A DNA stretch of 64,000 bases from Emcibacteraceae bacterium (GCA_041396985.1 JAWKXO010000003.1:533947-597946), one strand, 5' to 3'; shown: positions 7,879-16,331, counted from the stretch's first letter. Notes: generated from the letters alone by a model not told the origin. Numbers and translations are program-made.

Positions 7879-8346
7879 TCAATTATACCCTTCGGGGAAA
7901 CGATCAGGGACAAGATTAAGCAATATATTATGTTCAAGAAGCGCTTTGGCACCGGCAAGCAACAGGCTGAACCCTTCCGTTGAATCGAGGGTCTGTCGGA
8001 TTATTTCATCGCCCGTTCCTTTAAAGCCCGAATTTTTAATGGTCACAAAAGTGGTATCATCAAGTCGTGGTATAAAAATCCATTCAATCAGGGTGGCTTC
8101 CTTATAATGCCCCCATTCAACCAGAATCCGTTTGTTTGTTTCAATTTCCTGAACCCGGACATCGACTGAAAAATTATACATATCCCATGTCCATTTAATG
8201 TTTTTTCCGGGGTCCAGTTTGCCACTGCTTTTTGTGAACCAGAATTTTGTGGTTATAGCCGGATCAATAAAAGCATTAAATACGTCTTCTACGGGTCGTC
8301 TGATCAGCATGGCTGTTTCGACATCGGGCATATTCTCAATCAGCAT
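7879..8346 (-). CDS. SRPBCC (AHSA1-like) domain protein
   Basis: A 155-residue START-fold protein with the usual opening VETAMLIRRPVEDVFNAFID and then TTKFWFTKSSGKLDPGKNIK and the closing helix. AHSA1-like proteins form a hydrophobic cavity for unknown ligands and are often paired with ArsR regulators. Here it follows an ArsR gene by two bases and is third in an SRPBCC-ArsR-SRPBCC operon. AGGAATAAAA lies before the ATG. The ligand is unknown. Confidence 0.8.
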   Translation of the reverse strand: MLIENMPDVETAMLIRRPVEDVFNAFIDPAITTKFWFTKSSGKLDPGKNIKWTWDMYNFSVDVRVQEIETNKRILVEWGHYKEATLIEWIFIPRLDDTTFVTIKNSGFKGTGDEIIRQTLDSTEGFSLLLAGAKALLEHNILLNLVPDRFPEGYN

Positions 8347-8348
8347 TT

Positions 8349-8687
8349 TTATTCCTCTACATGTAATTTTAAGCGGTCGAGAGCGTCATCCCACTGTTTA
8401 CCGATTTTATCCAGAAATTCACGGGCCGTTTCAATTGCGTCCGCTTTCATGGAGAAGCGGTTTTCCCGCCCCAGACGCTCCGACCTGACAATGCCGACCT
8501 CTTCAAGCACATGAAGGTGTTTTGTAATTGCTTGACGGGTCAGATTGAAATTCGATGACAGTGTGTTGATGGATTTGGGCCTGCCGTCGCCAAGCTTTTC
8601 CACAAGCATCAGCCGGGTCGGGTCACCCAATGCGGCAAAAATCTGTGCGAATTTTTGGGTATCGACCTCTATTTCATGATTCAGCAT
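8349..8687 (-). CDS. ArsR/SmtB-family transcriptional regulator
   Basis: This 112-residue winged-helix protein shows the ArsR pattern: FAQIFAALGDPTRLMLVEKL, then the recognition helix SSNFNLTRQAITKHLHVLEE and the wing VGIVRSERLGRENRFSM. The metal-binding ELCVCD motif is absent, so it belongs to the non-metal group usually found with SRPBCC proteins. It overlaps the upstream SRPBCC gene by seven bases. The GCAAC/GTTGC palindromes in front of that gene are its likely binding sites. Confidence 0.9.
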   Translation of the reverse strand: MLNHEIEVDTQKFAQIFAALGDPTRLMLVEKLGDGRPKSINTLSSNFNLTRQAITKHLHVLEEVGIVRSERLGRENRFSMKADAIETAREFLDKIGKQWDDALDRLKLHVEE

Positions 8688-9136
8688 TGGGACTGCTCAA
8701 CATGAATCTGAATATTGGTCATCTGTGCTTCCCAGCCGCCTTCGTTCATGCGGATGGCGTCGGAATAGCGGTTTTGCGGCAATGTTTCAAAACCGGATTC
8801 GGTCACTGAAAGGAATGTACCCCCATCCACTTCCTTTAAATTAAATTCGACCAGGGTTGGCACCTCATCCGAATAATCATGATCGGGGTCAACGGCATAA
8901 GGATGCCAGGTGAATGAAAATCTGCTCTTCGGCTCAATTTCCTTGACCATTACTTCCCAGTTTAGATGCTCATACCCCGGGTAGGTCAGTTTGCCTGTTG
9001 CCTTTTTTCCCGCCTTAAACGGACCATCAAGCTTCACACGGAACCAGGTTCCGAATTCTTCATGATCCGTCAACGCATGCCAGACTTTTTCAAGGGGAAC
9101 TTTCAGGGTAATATTTTTTTCAATGCTGTTTTTCAT
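8681..9136 (-). CDS. SRPBCC domain protein, first gene of the ArsR operon
   Basis: This START-fold protein is about 151 residues long from the ATG at 9136. That start is preferred over 9187 because GAGGAG precedes it and the fold begins right after with EKNITLKVPLEKVWHALTDH. The C-terminal FETLPQNRYSDAIRMNEGGW is typical of AHSA1-like proteins. It overlaps the ArsR gene by seven bases. Paired ArsR and SRPBCC genes are common in proteobacteria, but the bound ligand is unknown. Confidence 0.82.
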   Translation of the reverse strand: MKNSIEKNITLKVPLEKVWHALTDHEEFGTWFRVKLDGPFKAGKKATGKLTYPGYEHLNWEVMVKEIEPKSRFSFTWHPYAVDPDHDYSDEVPTLVEFNLKEVDGGTFLSVTESGFETLPQNRYSDAIRMNEGGWEAQMTNIQIHVEQSQC

Positions 9137-9138
9137 AA

Positions 9139-9199
9139 TGCAACTCCTCAGTTGCATATAAAGTATCAGACAATTTTTAAAATGCAACTATTTTGTTGC
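9139..9199 (-). promoter_or_regulatory. Candidate ArsR operators (two GCAAC/GTTGC palindromes)
   Basis: TGCAACT at 9139-9145 and AGTTGCA at 9150-9156 form a perfect seven-base inverted repeat around the ribosome site of the first SRPBCC gene. A second pair, GCAAC at 9184-9188 and GTTGC at 9195-9199, lies 28 bases further upstream. Two copies of the same half-site around the operon start are what an autorepressing ArsR protein would use. Confidence 0.55.
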
Positions 9200-9214
9200 G
9201 CAATTTATTTACCA

Positions 9215-9619
9215 CTAAAGATTTTCAACATGTCGGGCAAAATTATTCAGAATTGCCTGCCAGCCATCACGCTGCATTTCAATAGGGTTTTGATCTTCAG
9301 GATCAAATGTTTCCCGTACTATTACGACATTATCCGTTTCCGTAAATTCCACAGTCGCCTGCCGGTCGCCAAATGAAAATTCAATCAGTTTATGAGGGAT
9401 AATTTTTGTATATTCACCGGCAAAATCAAAGCCAAAACTGCCGTCCTTGGCTTCCATCCGTGAACTGAAAGCCCCGCCGACCTTTAAATCAACTGTGGCT
9501 TTTGTTGTATGCCAGTCATCAGACGCGGCGTTCCATTGGACAATATCATCAGGAGTTGTCCAGGCACGCCACACTTGTTCTATTGGGGCTTTTACTGTCG
9601 TTTCAACGGTAATTTTCAT
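9215..9619 (-). CDS. SRPBCC domain protein of the TetR operon
   Basis: About 134 residues from the ATG at 9619. The frame extends to 9664, but the fold starts at MKITVETTVKAPIEQVWRAW and the longer start would lie inside the TetR gene. Segments FDFAGEYTKIIPHKLIEFSF and the final DGWQAILNNFARHVENL mark the AHSA1-like START fold. It follows the TetR gene by four bases, so it is probably the target of that regulator. Ligand unknown. Confidence 0.8.
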   Translation of the reverse strand: MKITVETTVKAPIEQVWRAWTTPDDIVQWNAASDDWHTTKATVDLKVGGAFSSRMEAKDGSFGFDFAGEYTKIIPHKLIEFSFGDRQATVEFTETDNVVIVRETFDPEDQNPIEMQRDGWQAILNNFARHVENL

Positions 9620-9623
9620 TTTT

Positions 9624-10244
9624 TTAGTCCTTCTGATTTTTGGGTTTCTTAAATAAAAGCTCAAGATATTGTCGTAAATGCACCAGACTTTCTTTGGCTA
9701 ATTCAGCATCTTTCTTCGCTTTTGCAAAAATGAATGCCCCCTGCAAGGTGGATTGAATAAAATATCCAAGACTTTCAATGCTCCACGCGGCATTCGGTGT
9801 ATACAGAATTCTGGCTTCTTCAATATCCTTCATCAATGTTGCAATATGGGCGGACATGCCGCTATCGCATACCGTTCTGATATCGGGGTGGGTATCATAA
9901 GTTTCCTGGACAAGTGTTCCGAAAAGACAGGTATATTCCCTGATTTCACCCTCCATAATGGCGATGCGGAAATTCACATAACCGATAAGCCGATCCACTG
10001 GATCTTCATATTGATTGTAGGGGGCTTCTTCGAAAAAGCCTTCTGTCATTTTGCCCCATTGCGTTGCTGCTTCGAGTGCCAGTTCATCTTTGCTTTTAAA
10101 ATGATGAAAGAAACTGCCTTTGGTGACCCCGGCTTCCTGACAGATATCGTCAACTGTTGTTGCCGTATATCCTTTGGCGCGGATGATATTTTGAGCTGCA
10201 CTAAGCAATTTTGTTTTGGATTGATGTTGCGTTTGTATTGTCAT
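9624..10244 (-). CDS. TetR/AcrR-family transcriptional regulator
   Basis: A repressor of about 206 residues. The N-terminal HTH is clear: KTKLLSAAQNIIRAKGYTAT, then TVDDICQEAGVTKGSFFHHF with KSKDELALEA. The rest is the variable ligand-binding helical domain. The ATG at 10244 with GGA before it is chosen; a start at 10268 is possible but would begin inside the palindromic operator. It forms an operon with the downstream SRPBCC gene and probably represses itself through the operator at 10267-10303. Confidence 0.88.
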   Translation of the reverse strand: MTIQTQHQSKTKLLSAAQNIIRAKGYTATTVDDICQEAGVTKGSFFHHFKSKDELALEAATQWGKMTEGFFEEAPYNQYEDPVDRLIGYVNFRIAIMEGEIREYTCLFGTLVQETYDTHPDIRTVCDSGMSAHIATLMKDIEEARILYTPNAAWSIESLGYFIQSTLQGAFIFAKAKKDAELAKESLVHLRQYLELLFKKPKNQKD

Positions 10245-10266
10245 TTTAGTCCGGCGATTCTTTTCC

Positions 10267-10303
10267 ATACCAATTGGTATGTTATATACCGACTAATTGG
10301 TAT
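10267..10303. promoter_or_regulatory. TetR operator: two ATACC/GGTAT inverted repeats
   Basis: ATACCAATTGGTAT at 10267-10280 is a perfect 14-base palindrome. A second repeat with the same arms, ATACC at 10286-10290 and GGTAT at 10299-10303, follows. Both lie directly in front of the TetR coding start. Confidence 0.7.
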
Positions 10304-10457
10304 GGTGTCAATAATGAATTTGCTTTTTAAATTCCGATACAAATTTTCCCGTGCCTTAAAATATACATAAACAGTGATTAAAGATTCATAGACAGGCAAA
10401 GTGTGATCAGTAAAAATTGAATTTTTGGGTTTTCATTTAAATTGGCAATAAAAGAGA

Positions 10458-11225
10458 ATGAATTTGACAGACGAAAATAAGCAGAATGAAAAGAACAGGG
10501 AAGCGGCCAGAGGGATATTCCTGATTGTTGGGGTATTAATCGCCCTGGGGATAACTGGTGCCGGATGGTTTGTTAAGGAAGGGCTTATGACCTTTCGCAA
10601 GGAAGATCGTGTTGTCAGTATGAAGGGGCTGGCCGAACGGGATGTGGAAGCTGATCTGGCGATCTGGTCGCTCAGTCACAGCGGCACCTCAAATGATTTG
10701 GCAGCACTTCAGAGATCAATAGAAGATCATCAGAATATCATTCTCGCCTATCTTAAAATTGCCGGTTTTAAGGACGCGGAAATCAGTATCCAGCCCTTAC
10801 AGGCACAGGATTTGCTGGCGCAGGCTTATCGTCCGGACGGGGTTGAGCGGGGCCGTTATATCATCACCCAGATGATTACGGTCAGAACGTCCGATATGGA
10901 TAAAATGGATAGTGCTTTAAGCGGACTGGGGCAGCTGATCAGTAAAGGTGTCAGCCTGACCAATTCCATGCAACCAAGCTATATGTTTACCCGACTTAAT
11001 GACATAAAACCGGACATGCTCGCTGAAGCCGTGAGAAATGCCCGTGAAAGTGCAGAACAATTTGCAATGGTTTCCGGGCAGAATATTGGCCGGATTAAAT
11101 CAGCGCGTCAGGGTGTGTTCCAGATTTTACCACGCGATCCGGTTAATTTTGCATCCGAACAAAACCAGCGCTTTAAGAAAGTCCGGGTAGTTTCCACAAT
11201 CGATTTTTTCTTTGAGAAAAATTAA
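10458..11225 (+). CDS. SIMPL domain (DUF541) protein
   Basis: This 255-residue protein has one N-terminal membrane helix (about 18-40, GIFLIVGVLIALGITGAGWF) and a SIMPL/DUF541 domain beginning VVSMKGLAERDVEADLAIWS. It continues with LQRSIEDHQNIILAYLKIAG and ends with KKVRVVSTIDFFFEKN. It is predicted to be anchored in the inner membrane with the domain in the periplasm. SIMPL proteins are linked to envelope or oxidative stress, but no activity is proven. It stands alone, about 100 bases before the copper locus. Confidence 0.88.
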   Translation: MNLTDENKQNEKNREAARGIFLIVGVLIALGITGAGWFVKEGLMTFRKEDRVVSMKGLAERDVEADLAIWSLSHSGTSNDLAALQRSIEDHQNIILAYLKIAGFKDAEISIQPLQAQDLLAQAYRPDGVERGRYIITQMITVRTSDMDKMDSALSGLGQLISKGVSLTNSMQPSYMFTRLNDIKPDMLAEAVRNARESAEQFAMVSGQNIGRIKSARQGVFQILPRDPVNFASEQNQRFKKVRVVSTIDFFFEKN

Positions 11226-11325
11226 GGCATTAAATTTTAACCCCATATAAATACGGATTAAATTTATAGAGGATAGGTTCGGTTTTTATTGTTATTTGTT
11301 TTTAGAAGCCATATAAACTGGCGTC

Positions 11326-11760
11326 ATGAAAACGGGCGATAGAATCAGATATTTATCTTTATTAACAATTACCGCGTTCCTGATGAACGTGATCATGCCG
11401 TTTTTTGCCATTTATAATGTTCAGCAGGCCGTTGCTGCCGAAGCCAGCCAGTCGCAATCCGGTGAAATGACTTCCATGTTTGGGGAAAAGGTACTGATCT
11501 GTACCCCGAGCGGTTTTAAATGGGTTAGCTGGGATAATTTGCTGGATGGCAAGGAAAAGGTTCCCGAACATTCCCAATATAAATGTGCTCTCTGTTATGT
11601 TTCGGCAAACAGCGCGAAAACAACTTTGCCCGTACTGGAACTGGTGTTCGATTTACAGCCTGAGATTGAACATATCCCCCACTATATTTCCGATTTTACC
11701 GCGATTGATCAGTTTACCGGCCACGGTTTTCTGACCCGTGCCCCGCCTTATATAGCCTGA
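11326..11760 (+). CDS. DUF2946-like secreted protein upstream of the copper receptor
   Basis: About 144 residues, opening with a hydrophobic signal (YLSLLTITAFLMNVIMPFFA), followed by a linker and a CALC motif in SQYKCALCYVSANSAK. A further Cys lies in EKVLICTPSGFKWVSW. This ICTxxG...CxxC layout is typical of DUF2946 proteins, which are regularly encoded beside copper-related TonB receptors. A periplasmic copper-handling role is inferred from the cysteines and the neighbours. It is the first gene of the probable DUF2946-receptor-TonB-ExbBD unit, and a hairpin separates it from the receptor. Confidence 0.75.
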   Translation: MKTGDRIRYLSLLTITAFLMNVIMPFFAIYNVQQAVAAEASQSQSGEMTSMFGEKVLICTPSGFKWVSWDNLLDGKEKVPEHSQYKCALCYVSANSAKTTLPVLELVFDLQPEIEHIPHYISDFTAIDQFTGHGFLTRAPPYIA

Positions 11761-11774
11761 CCTCTATTTACATT

Positions 11775-11802
11775 GTCGGGACACCCCCGTGGTGTGTCCG
11801 AC
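11775..11802 (+). promoter_or_regulatory. Intercistronic hairpin before the copper receptor
   Basis: GTCGG at 11775-11779 pairs with CCGAC at 11798-11802, and ACAC with GTGT inside it, giving a strong stem with a one-base bulge. No T-run follows directly. It could set the ratio of DUF2946 to receptor transcripts by partial termination or mRNA stability. Confidence 0.45.
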
Positions 11803-11845
11803 CCATATTTATATTTATATACTTATATTTAGTAAGGCTATTATT

Positions 11846-13939
11846 ATGCATAGTTCAAAATTTCTATTGGGCGTTTTATGCGCCGGCACGTCTCTGGCAA
11901 ATGCGTCATTTGCGCAGGAGACACAAAAAACAACAAGACTTGGTGAAGTCACTGTGGAGACTGAGGCAGCGTCATCAGCAACCGGGAAATCCTATTACCC
12001 GGAAATTTCAACACCATCCTATAATTATGATGACGGGGGCGATTTTCTTCAATCCATTCCCGGCGTCACTGCCAGCCGCTTTGGCGGTCACGGGGTTGAG
12101 CCGATTATTCGTGGTCAGTCGCAGAACCAGTTAAATATTATTGCTGATAATGCATTTATCTATGGCGGATGCCCGAACCGGATGGACCCACCGTCTTCTT
12201 ATCTTGATATTAATTCATTTGATGAAATTATTGTCACCAAAGGCTATCAGTCAGTCCTGAACGGCCCCGGCGCCACCGGCGGCAGTGTTGTGCTGGAACG
12301 TCATGCCCCGGAACTGACAGCGGAGACCTCTATCAGCGGGAGCCTTAATGGTGGTTATGAAACCAATGGGGACACATGGCATTCCGGTGCGAACCTGATC
12401 GGCGGTAATGAAAATCTTTATGCCCGTGGTAATGGATCCATTAAAGAAGCCGGTAATTACAAGGATGGTCAGGGAAAGGACGTCAGAAGCTCGTTCAAAG
12501 AGCGTTCAGGCGGCGTAACCTTTGGCTTTACCCCAGGTGAAAACCATTTTTATGTCGGATACGATATTCATCAGATTGATGATGCCCTGTTTCCCGGCGC
12601 GGGGATGGATAGTCCACTGTCAAAGGTCCAGACTGTCCGTAGCGGATTTGAACGGGAATTTGATGACGGTGTAGTGCGCAGGATTGATGCGAGCGCCTAT
12701 CTGTCGATGGCAGATCATATCATGGATAATTACAGTTTAAGACCGGCCGGTGCCATGTTAAGCAGGGTTACTTCTGAATCTGACACATACGGAGGAAACT
12801 TGAAAACCGATTTTGCCATTGGTGAGCAGATATTGAAAACATCGGTCGATTTTCGTCATAATAACCGTGACGCCAACCGCTATCAGGGCATGATGGCGAA
12901 TAATGTCAGTATGTTACAGTCTGTAATGTGGCCGGATATCACGGCCAGTGAAATTGGTTTGGCGGCAGAAACCACCTATACCCTTTCAGTGGATGACCGT
13001 TTAACGGTTGGGGGCCGATATGACCATGTCAATGTTAGCTATGGTCGCGCCAATCAGGCATCAATGGTTACCGGACTGAGTGCCAATGATATTTACATGC
13101 AGTTTTATGGGGTTGGTGCCCGTGAGAAAACCGAAAATAATTTTGGCGGTCTTATTAGGTACGAACATGACATTGATAACACCCTAACCGTTTTTGCCGG
13201 GGTCAGCCGTGCCATCAGAACCGCTGACGCTACCGAGCGGGGCCTTGCCAACTTTATGGTAATGATGGGGAACAATTTATCCTGGGTTGGCAACCCGGAA
13301 CTGGCCCCGGAAAAACATCATCAGTTTGATGTCGGATTAAAGGCAGAGACCAATGAATGGGATTTCAGTGTCAGTGGTTATCTGAACCGTGTTTCTGATT
13401 ATATCCTGCGTGATTCTGCCCGTGGACAGGCCGGTATTCTTGTGACTGCGCCAAATGCGGATGTTTACCGTAATATTGATGCCCTGCTTGCCGGGTTCGA
13501 GGTTGAAGCAAACTGGGCCATTTCACAAACAGTACGGTTCAATGGTGATGCGACCTATACATATGGTGAAAATCTTGATGATGATATGCCATTGGCTCAA
13601 ATTCCGCCACTGCAGGGATCGTTCGGTCTAAACTGGCAGGCCCATGAATTTGTTGAGCTGGGGGCCAATTTACGCTGGGCACTGAAGCAGACACGGGTTG
13701 ATACCAATCCGCTCACCGGAACTGGGCGTGATGTCGGTCAAACCAGCGGTTATGCTGTCGTAGATTTAAAAGCGACCATTACACCGATTGATCCGCTGAC
13801 CGTGACCGTTGGCGTCAGCAACTTGTTTGATCAGACTTATGCCAACCATTTGAACCGTTCAAATGTGTCTGATCCGACGGAAATCAGGGTTAATGAAGCT
13901 GGCAGATCCTTTTATCTGCAGGTGAAAATGACCTTCTGA
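11846..13939 (+). CDS. oprC: TonB-dependent copper receptor, OprC/NosA type
   Basis: A 697-residue outer-membrane receptor starting at ATG 11846 with signal peptide MHSSKFLLGVLCAGTSLANA. The open frame extends further upstream, but that part runs through the hairpin. The plug has IIRGQSQNQLNIIADNAFIY, then GGCPNRMDPPSSY and VTKGYQSVLNGPGATGG, the pattern of the TonB-dependent copper receptor family. C109 and M113 form the CxxxM motif, and H291 and M293 in ADHIMDNYSLR form the HxM motif. Both motifs bind copper in Pseudomonas OprC. The final residues SFYLQVKMTF end in the Phe typical of outer-membrane barrels. The energising tonB-exbB-exbD genes follow, making a complete uptake unit. Confidence 0.93.
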   Translation: MHSSKFLLGVLCAGTSLANASFAQETQKTTRLGEVTVETEAASSATGKSYYPEISTPSYNYDDGGDFLQSIPGVTASRFGGHGVEPIIRGQSQNQLNIIADNAFIYGGCPNRMDPPSSYLDINSFDEIIVTKGYQSVLNGPGATGGSVVLERHAPELTAETSISGSLNGGYETNGDTWHSGANLIGGNENLYARGNGSIKEAGNYKDGQGKDVRSSFKERSGGVTFGFTPGENHFYVGYDIHQIDDALFPGAGMDSPLSKVQTVRSGFEREFDDGVVRRIDASAYLSMADHIMDNYSLRPAGAMLSRVTSESDTYGGNLKTDFAIGEQILKTSVDFRHNNRDANRYQGMMANNVSMLQSVMWPDITASEIGLAAETTYTLSVDDRLTVGGRYDHVNVSYGRANQASMVTGLSANDIYMQFYGVGAREKTENNFGGLIRYEHDIDNTLTVFAGVSRAIRTADATERGLANFMVMMGNNLSWVGNPELAPEKHHQFDVGLKAETNEWDFSVSGYLNRVSDYILRDSARGQAGILVTAPNADVYRNIDALLAGFEVEANWAISQTVRFNGDATYTYGENLDDDMPLAQIPPLQGSFGLNWQAHEFVELGANLRWALKQTRVDTNPLTGTGRDVGQTSGYAVVDLKATITPIDPLTVTVGVSNLFDQTYANHLNRSNVSDPTEIRVNEAGRSFYLQVKMTF

Positions 13940-13950
13940 TTTTAAGAAGT

Positions 13951-13982
13951 GAGGGAACGGATTTAAAAACTGCCGTTCCCTC
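13951..13982 (+). promoter_or_regulatory. Hairpin between copper receptor and tonB
   Basis: GAGGGAACGG at 13951-13960 and CCGTTCCCTC at 13973-13982 form a perfect 10-base stem with a 12-base loop. Only ATTTG follows rather than a T-run. It may protect the 3' end of the receptor message or attenuate read-through into tonB-exbBD. Confidence 0.5.
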
Positions 13983-14003
13983 CATTTGTGCCGGAATTTT
14001 AAA

Positions 14004-14711
14004 ATGCTGCATTTGAGTAAATTGAAAATCATTCCGCTGATCTGCGCCGCAATGGTGCATGTTCTGATCGCTGCCGTGATCATGGAAACGGATAAACCGG
14101 TGACGGTTTTGCCAAGTCAGACCATAAAGGTCAGTCTGGTTAAGCCCTCAGTGCCGGAACAGGCAGCCGTTATTGAAAATGTGGAAAATAAGCAATCACT
14201 GCCTGATACATTGGCGGAAATAGATGTTCCGGAAAATGCCCTGCAGGAAAAAGCGCTGGTTTTAAAGGAAAAAGATACGCTTGCAAAAGAAAATCCGAAT
14301 ACGTCAGATCAGGAACCTAAGGAAGAAGCGGCGGTTGAGCATCCTGTGACTGAAAACCTTAATCCACCACACCCTTTGACAACGGGAATTGCTGACAGTG
14401 AAGCCACAGAAGAACTTTCCGCCATCAGCGAACCGGTTGCAGCAGCATACCTGAATAATCCTCCGCCAAGCTATCCAAGAATAGCCCGCCTGCGCCGGCA
14501 GCAGGGCACAGTGCTTCTAAATGTCGAGGTTGAGATGAACGGTCACCCCGGCGACATTCAGGTTGTTAAATCAAGCGGTTATCAACTGCTTGATCAGGCG
14601 GCAATCAATACCGTTCGTAAATGGCGTTTTCTGCCGGCAAAACGTGGCAATGAGCCCGTTAAGGCCAATGTGGAAATCCCGATAACATTCCAGATAAAGA
14701 GAAAACAATGA
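14004..14711 (+). CDS. tonB: TonB energy transducer
   Basis: About 235 residues: one N-terminal membrane helix (IIPLICAAMVHVLIAAVIM), a long acidic/Pro-containing linker, and a C-terminal TonB domain. The domain runs from PPSYPRIARLRRQQGTVLLN through DIQVVKSSGYQLLDQAAINT to VRKWRFLPAKRG. The ATG at 14004 is preferred to a TTG at 13986. The linker is rich in Glu rather than the more common Pro-Lys repeats. The gene overlaps exbB by ATGA. It most likely serves the copper receptor encoded just upstream. Confidence 0.92.
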   Translation: MLHLSKLKIIPLICAAMVHVLIAAVIMETDKPVTVLPSQTIKVSLVKPSVPEQAAVIENVENKQSLPDTLAEIDVPENALQEKALVLKEKDTLAKENPNTSDQEPKEEAAVEHPVTENLNPPHPLTTGIADSEATEELSAISEPVAAAYLNNPPPSYPRIARLRRQQGTVLLNVEVEMNGHPGDIQVVKSSGYQLLDQAAINTVRKWRFLPAKRGNEPVKANVEIPITFQIKRKQ

Positions 14712-15355
14712 ATATAGCATACATATTTGAACATGGAGACCCGATTTTAATCGCAACTTTTTTTCTGCTGATCGTTATGTCAGTGGCCAGTTGGTATATA
14801 ATTTTTTCAAAAATCCAGATGGTCAGAACTGAAAATGGACATTTAAATTCCTTTAAGATGCAATATGCGACGTCATCGGACTGGCCGACAAAGATGACCG
14901 GCAGAGAATATGAAGGAAAGGGCAGCATAAGCCGTCTGTTAAACGAAGCTTATCAATTAAAACCGCAGCTGAAGGATAAAAGCCCTGAACAAAGACAGAA
15001 GCTGCTTACGCTTCATTTGTCCCAAAATCTTGATGAAAGCCGGGTACGACTGGACGAGGGACTGACAATCCTTGCGTCCATCGGCAGTTCAGCCCCTTTT
15101 ATAGGGTTGTTCGGGACCGTCTGGGGCATTTACGGAACACTGACGGATATTTCATCCATGGGGAATGCCTCTCTCAATGTCATCGCCGGGCCGATGGGGG
15201 AAGCACTCATTGCGACAGCCGTTGGGCTCTTCACGGCAATTCCGGCCTATATTGCTTATAATTATTTTCTCCGGCGCAACAGGGTTTTGGTGCAGCAGCT
15301 AAGGCATATTTGTGAGCAACTGACCCTTTATCTTGAGCAGGCGGGAGAAAAATAA
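14708..15355 (+). CDS. exbB: ExbB-type proton channel subunit (MotA/TolQ/ExbB)
   Basis: A 215-residue inner-membrane protein with a first helix near 12-33 (DPILIATFFLLIVMSVASWY). Later come the signature LDEGLTILASIGSSAPFIGL, FGTVWGIYGTL and GPMGEALIATAVGLFTAIPA, the core of the TolQ/ExbB family. With ExbD it turns the proton gradient into TonB motion. Start and stop overlap with the neighbours (ATGA with tonB, TAATG with exbD). Confidence 0.93.
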   Translation: MNIAYIFEHGDPILIATFFLLIVMSVASWYIIFSKIQMVRTENGHLNSFKMQYATSSDWPTKMTGREYEGKGSISRLLNEAYQLKPQLKDKSPEQRQKLLTLHLSQNLDESRVRLDEGLTILASIGSSAPFIGLFGTVWGIYGTLTDISSMGNASLNVIAGPMGEALIATAVGLFTAIPAYIAYNYFLRRNRVLVQQLRHICEQLTLYLEQAGEK

Positions 15356-15765
15356 TGGCCTTAAATGGTTTTGATGATGATGACTATGCCGCCCCAATGG
15401 CGGAAATTAATACAACGCCGCTTGTGGACGTAATGCTTGTATTACTGGTGATTTTTATGGTCACGGCCCCGATGCTGACCCAGGCGATTAAAGTCGAACT
15501 TCCCAATGAAGCAGCAACGCAAATTGCCGATGAAAACCCGATTGAAATAACAATTTCCCAACATGGAATTTATTATTGGAATGATGTGGCAATGACAGAA
15601 GTCAAACTTGCGCAACGTCTGCAACTGCTTTCGGACAGTGATAAAGGAAGTGCAATTCACCTCAGGGCAGATATCAATGTTCCCTATGGCAGGGTGAGCA
15701 GGTTTTTATCGCTTGCCCAGAAATATGGTCTTAAGAATATTGGTTTTATTACCGAGCCGGAATGA
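15355..15765 (+). CDS. exbD: ExbD/TolR family protein
   Basis: A 136-residue protein with a cytoplasmic tail and one membrane helix (about 24-44). The helix is preceded by the conserved MAEINTTPLVDVMLVLLVIF, whose Asp is the proton-carrying residue of the family. The periplasmic domain contains HLRADINVPYGRVSRFLSLA. Last gene of the copper-uptake unit; it runs toward the Lrp gene on the other strand with three bases between the stop codons. Confidence 0.93.
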   Translation: MALNGFDDDDYAAPMAEINTTPLVDVMLVLLVIFMVTAPMLTQAIKVELPNEAATQIADENPIEITISQHGIYYWNDVAMTEVKLAQRLQLLSDSDKGSAIHLRADINVPYGRVSRFLSLAQKYGLKNIGFITEPE

Positions 15766-15768
15766 TTT

Positions 15769-16251
15769 TTAAGAATATATTTTCTCAAGGGCAATAGAGC
15801 GGCTTTTAATGGGTGATCTGATCACAATATAGCTGAAATATTCTTTCACCATTTTCTTATCCTTAAGCAGGCTATCAATTACATCCTGATAGTGTTCAAT
15901 GCTTTTAACGGTAAATTTTACCAGATAATCAAATCCGCCGCTGATCATATGGCATTCGGTTACCTCGGCACAATTTGAAAGAAGTCGCTCAAATGTATCA
16001 AAATCATACTGATGATGCTGGCTCAGGGTAAACTGTGTAAAGACAGTAACGCTGCTCCCCAGTTTTGCCAGGTTGATGAATGCACCGTAACCTGATACAT
16101 ATCCGGCCTGTTCAAGCCGTTTTACCCTTTTAAGACAGGGGCTTGGCGATAATCCAACCTTATCGGACAATATAACATTGGTAATGCGGCCGTTTTTTTG
16201 CAGTTCGGCCAGAATTTTAATGTCAATACGATCGAGCTTAATTTCGGCCAT
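15769..16251 (-). CDS. Lrp/AsnC-family transcriptional regulator
   Basis: A 160-residue regulator with an N-terminal HTH (LDRIDIKILAELQKNGRITN, then LSDKVGLSPSPCLKRVKRLE). The C-terminal RAM/AsnC effector domain includes HMISGGFDYLVKFTVKSIEH. Such proteins usually sense amino acids and control amino-acid genes. The target cannot be told: the nearest gene on the same strand is a HAD hydrolase 81 bases upstream. Confidence 0.93.
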   Translation of the reverse strand: MAEIKLDRIDIKILAELQKNGRITNVILSDKVGLSPSPCLKRVKRLEQAGYVSGYGAFINLAKLGSSVTVFTQFTLSQHHQYDFDTFERLLSNCAEVTECHMISGGFDYLVKFTVKSIEHYQDVIDSLLKDKKMVKEYFSYIVIRSPIKSRSIALEKIYS

Positions 16252-16331
16252 CTATCAATTTTCCTGATATTCCAAAAATTGAAAATGAACATACCTCATC
16301 ATTGCGACAACGCAAAGCGAAAGCGACGGGA

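Noticed and set aside
9753..10370. Open frame of 205 codons on the + strand opposite the TetR gene
   Set aside because: The minus-strand TetR HTH is unambiguous and the + frame overlaps its operators.
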